This document shows positions 13,437-14,447 of a DNA stretch of 14,447 nucleotides, piece after piece. The DNA is from Betaproteobacteria bacterium RIFCSPLOWO2_02_FULL_62_17. GTDB lineage: Bacteria; Pseudomonadota; Gammaproteobacteria; Burkholderiales; SG8-39. The translations under genes and the position numbers were made by a program. The DNA is taken from assembly GCA_001770355.1 (NCBI GenBank), contig MEQV01000318.1, positions 6,033 through 20,479 on the forward strand, written 5' to 3'. Every line of letters begins with the position of its first letter. Positions within the stretch are counted from its first letter, which is position 1. The notes beneath the pieces are model-generated. The model saw nothing but the letters and a program-made list of their open reading frames with translations. It searched no databases and was not told where the DNA came from.

Positions 13437-14447
13437 ATGAAGTTAAGGCAAGGAAGCGGTGCCATTGCCATGGCGCTTGCGCTGAGTGCAGGAATGGCCC
13501 TGGGGTCAGGTCTTGCATTGATGAGTGCCGGTGCGGCCGCGCAGGCCTATCCCACCAAGCCGATCCGTTATGTCGTGCCGTTCGCCCCCGCGGGCACCGG
13601 CGACGTGTGCGCGCGCTGGCATGCGCACAAGCTGCAGGAGCGCATGGGCCAGCCGGTGGTGATAGAAAACCGCGCGGGAGCCAACCAGGCCATCGGGATC
13701 GAAGCCGCGGCGAGAGCCGCGCCCGATGGCTACACGATATTGCAGGGCGCGCTTTCGGGCATCGTGATGAACACCATCTTCGCCGACATCGGGGGGAGGA
13801 AGCTCCCTTACGATGTCAAGCGCGACCTGGCGCCGGTTTCGATGGTGTGCACCTCGCCGCTGTATCTCGGGGTGCATGCGTCGGTGGGCGCCAAGACTGT
13901 CAAGGAGCTGGTGGCCATCGCGAAGGCCAAGCCCGGCAAGCTGACCTATTCCTCCAATGGCGTAGGCGGCACGATGCACCTGGCGATAGAGTTGTTCGCC
14001 TATCGCATGGGGCTCAACATGGTGCATGTGCCTTACAAGAGCGGAGCGCAATCGACCACCGACATGGTGACCGGGGTGATCGACATGCTGTTCGGCGGTT
14101 CCTTGCTGTTGCCCCATGCGAGGGCAGGAAAAATTCACATCGTCGCCGTGGGCGGCACGCGGCGCGCCGGCGCCACGCCCGATGTGCCCACCATGCAGGA
14201 GGCGGGTGTGCCTGATTTCGATGTGTCTTCCTGGTTCGCGCTGATGGCGCCTTCGGCAACGCCGAAACCCATCATCGACCGGCTGTATCGCGAGACCGAG
14301 ATGATTCTAAGACCCGGCGCCAGCCGCGAAGGCATAGCCAACAACGATGTGGAACTGATCTCGAGCACACCCGCGGAACTGGGCGATCGCATTCGCAACG
14401 AGTTTCAGGTCTGGGAGAAGATCATCCGCGAAACCGGCATCAAGCTT
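13437..14447 (+). CDS. Bug/TctC-type tripartite tricarboxylate receptor, 3' end outside window
   Basis: Periplasmic solute-binding protein of the Bug family, which delivers carboxylated or related small molecules to TctAB-type transporters or acts as a sensor. 337 codons are visible with no stop. A signal peptide (about 1-36, cleavage near AAAQ-AYPTKPIR) leads into VPFAPAGTGDVCAR (47-60), GQPVVIENRAGA (71-82) and ARAAPDGYTIL (92-102), then VPYKSG, ATPDVPTMQEAG and PSATPKPIIDRL, in family order. The last visible residues (WEKIIRETGIKL) match the normal C-terminal end, so only a few residues are probably missing. GAGGAGG ends seven bases before ATG 13437-13439. It starts 13 bases after the selenoprotein stop, so one transcript is expected. 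TctA and TctB are not in the window. The ligand is unknown. Confidence 0.93.
   Translation, partial: MKLRQGSGAIAMALALSAGMALGSGLALMSAGAAAQAYPTKPIRYVVPFAPAGTGDVCARWHAHKLQERMGQPVVIENRAGANQAIGIEAAARAAPDGYTILQGALSGIVMNTIFADIGGRKLPYDVKRDLAPVSMVCTSPLYLGVHASVGAKTVKELVAIAKAKPGKLTYSSNGVGGTMHLAIELFAYRMGLNMVHVPYKSGAQSTTDMVTGVIDMLFGGSLLLPHARAGKIHIVAVGGTRRAGATPDVPTMQEAGVPDFDVSSWFALMAPSATPKPIIDRLYRETEMILRPGASREGIANNDVELISSTPAELGDRIRNEFQVWEKIIRETGIKL

Noticed and set aside
12161..13471. 436-codon open frame on the minus strand
   Set aside because: Antisense to the selenoprotein's C-terminal domain; low-complexity His/Arg-rich translation with no family resemblance.
14442..14447. HindIII site (AAGCTT) exactly at the window end
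   Set aside because: It encodes the natural Lys-Leu codons of the Bug receptor's end. It is probably coincidence and carries no biological meaning.

Overview
This 14.4-kb, GC-rich window looks like a chromosomal segment of a betaproteobacterium, probably of the Burkholderiales or a near relative. The indications are a Bug/TctC-type tricarboxylate-binding receptor, PepN, RhlE and DegQ of proteobacterial type, and strong compositional bias. This placement is inferred from protein style; there is no rRNA gene to settle it. I saw no tRNA, CRISPR array, insertion sequence or integrase.

Layout. Minus strand, 1-4598: pepN (C-terminus off the left edge), rhlE, and a small uncharacterised gene. The 5' end of rhlE is damaged: a Shine-Dalgarno faces ATT where ATG is expected, and an in-frame TAG follows 12 codons later. 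Plus strand, 4768-6850: an MdtD-like 14-helix MFS exporter overlapping a secreted FecR-domain protein. A structured convergent intergenic region follows. Minus strand, 6975-9561: an orphan rfbD, then a DUF35-type OB-fold protein and a thiolase-like protein that form a typical acyl-CoA/retro-aldol pair, with a palindrome over their likely promoter. Next come a C-terminal remnant of an alpha/beta-hydrolase and a DegQ-type periplasmic serine protease (10029-11465, minus).

The most interesting locus starts at 11726 on the plus strand. A reading frame of 107 codons ends at a TGA (12047-12049), and the same frame continues without interruption to 13423. The TGA is followed at once by Gly-Ser-Cys codons, giving the U-G-S-C signature of the UGSC selenoprotein family. 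Conventional annotation would break this into two genes. I read it as one 565-residue selenoprotein with Sec at residue 108 in a UxxC redox motif, fused to a roughly 360-residue conserved domain I cannot name. Hairpins that could serve as a bacterial SECIS lie just after the TGA. Thirteen bases after its stop, with a strong ribosome-binding site, begins a Bug-type periplasmic receptor that runs to the right edge. This suggests an operon coupling capture of an unknown, possibly carboxylated compound to a selenium-dependent redox enzyme.

Many long frames antisense to these genes are composition artefacts and are not annotated.
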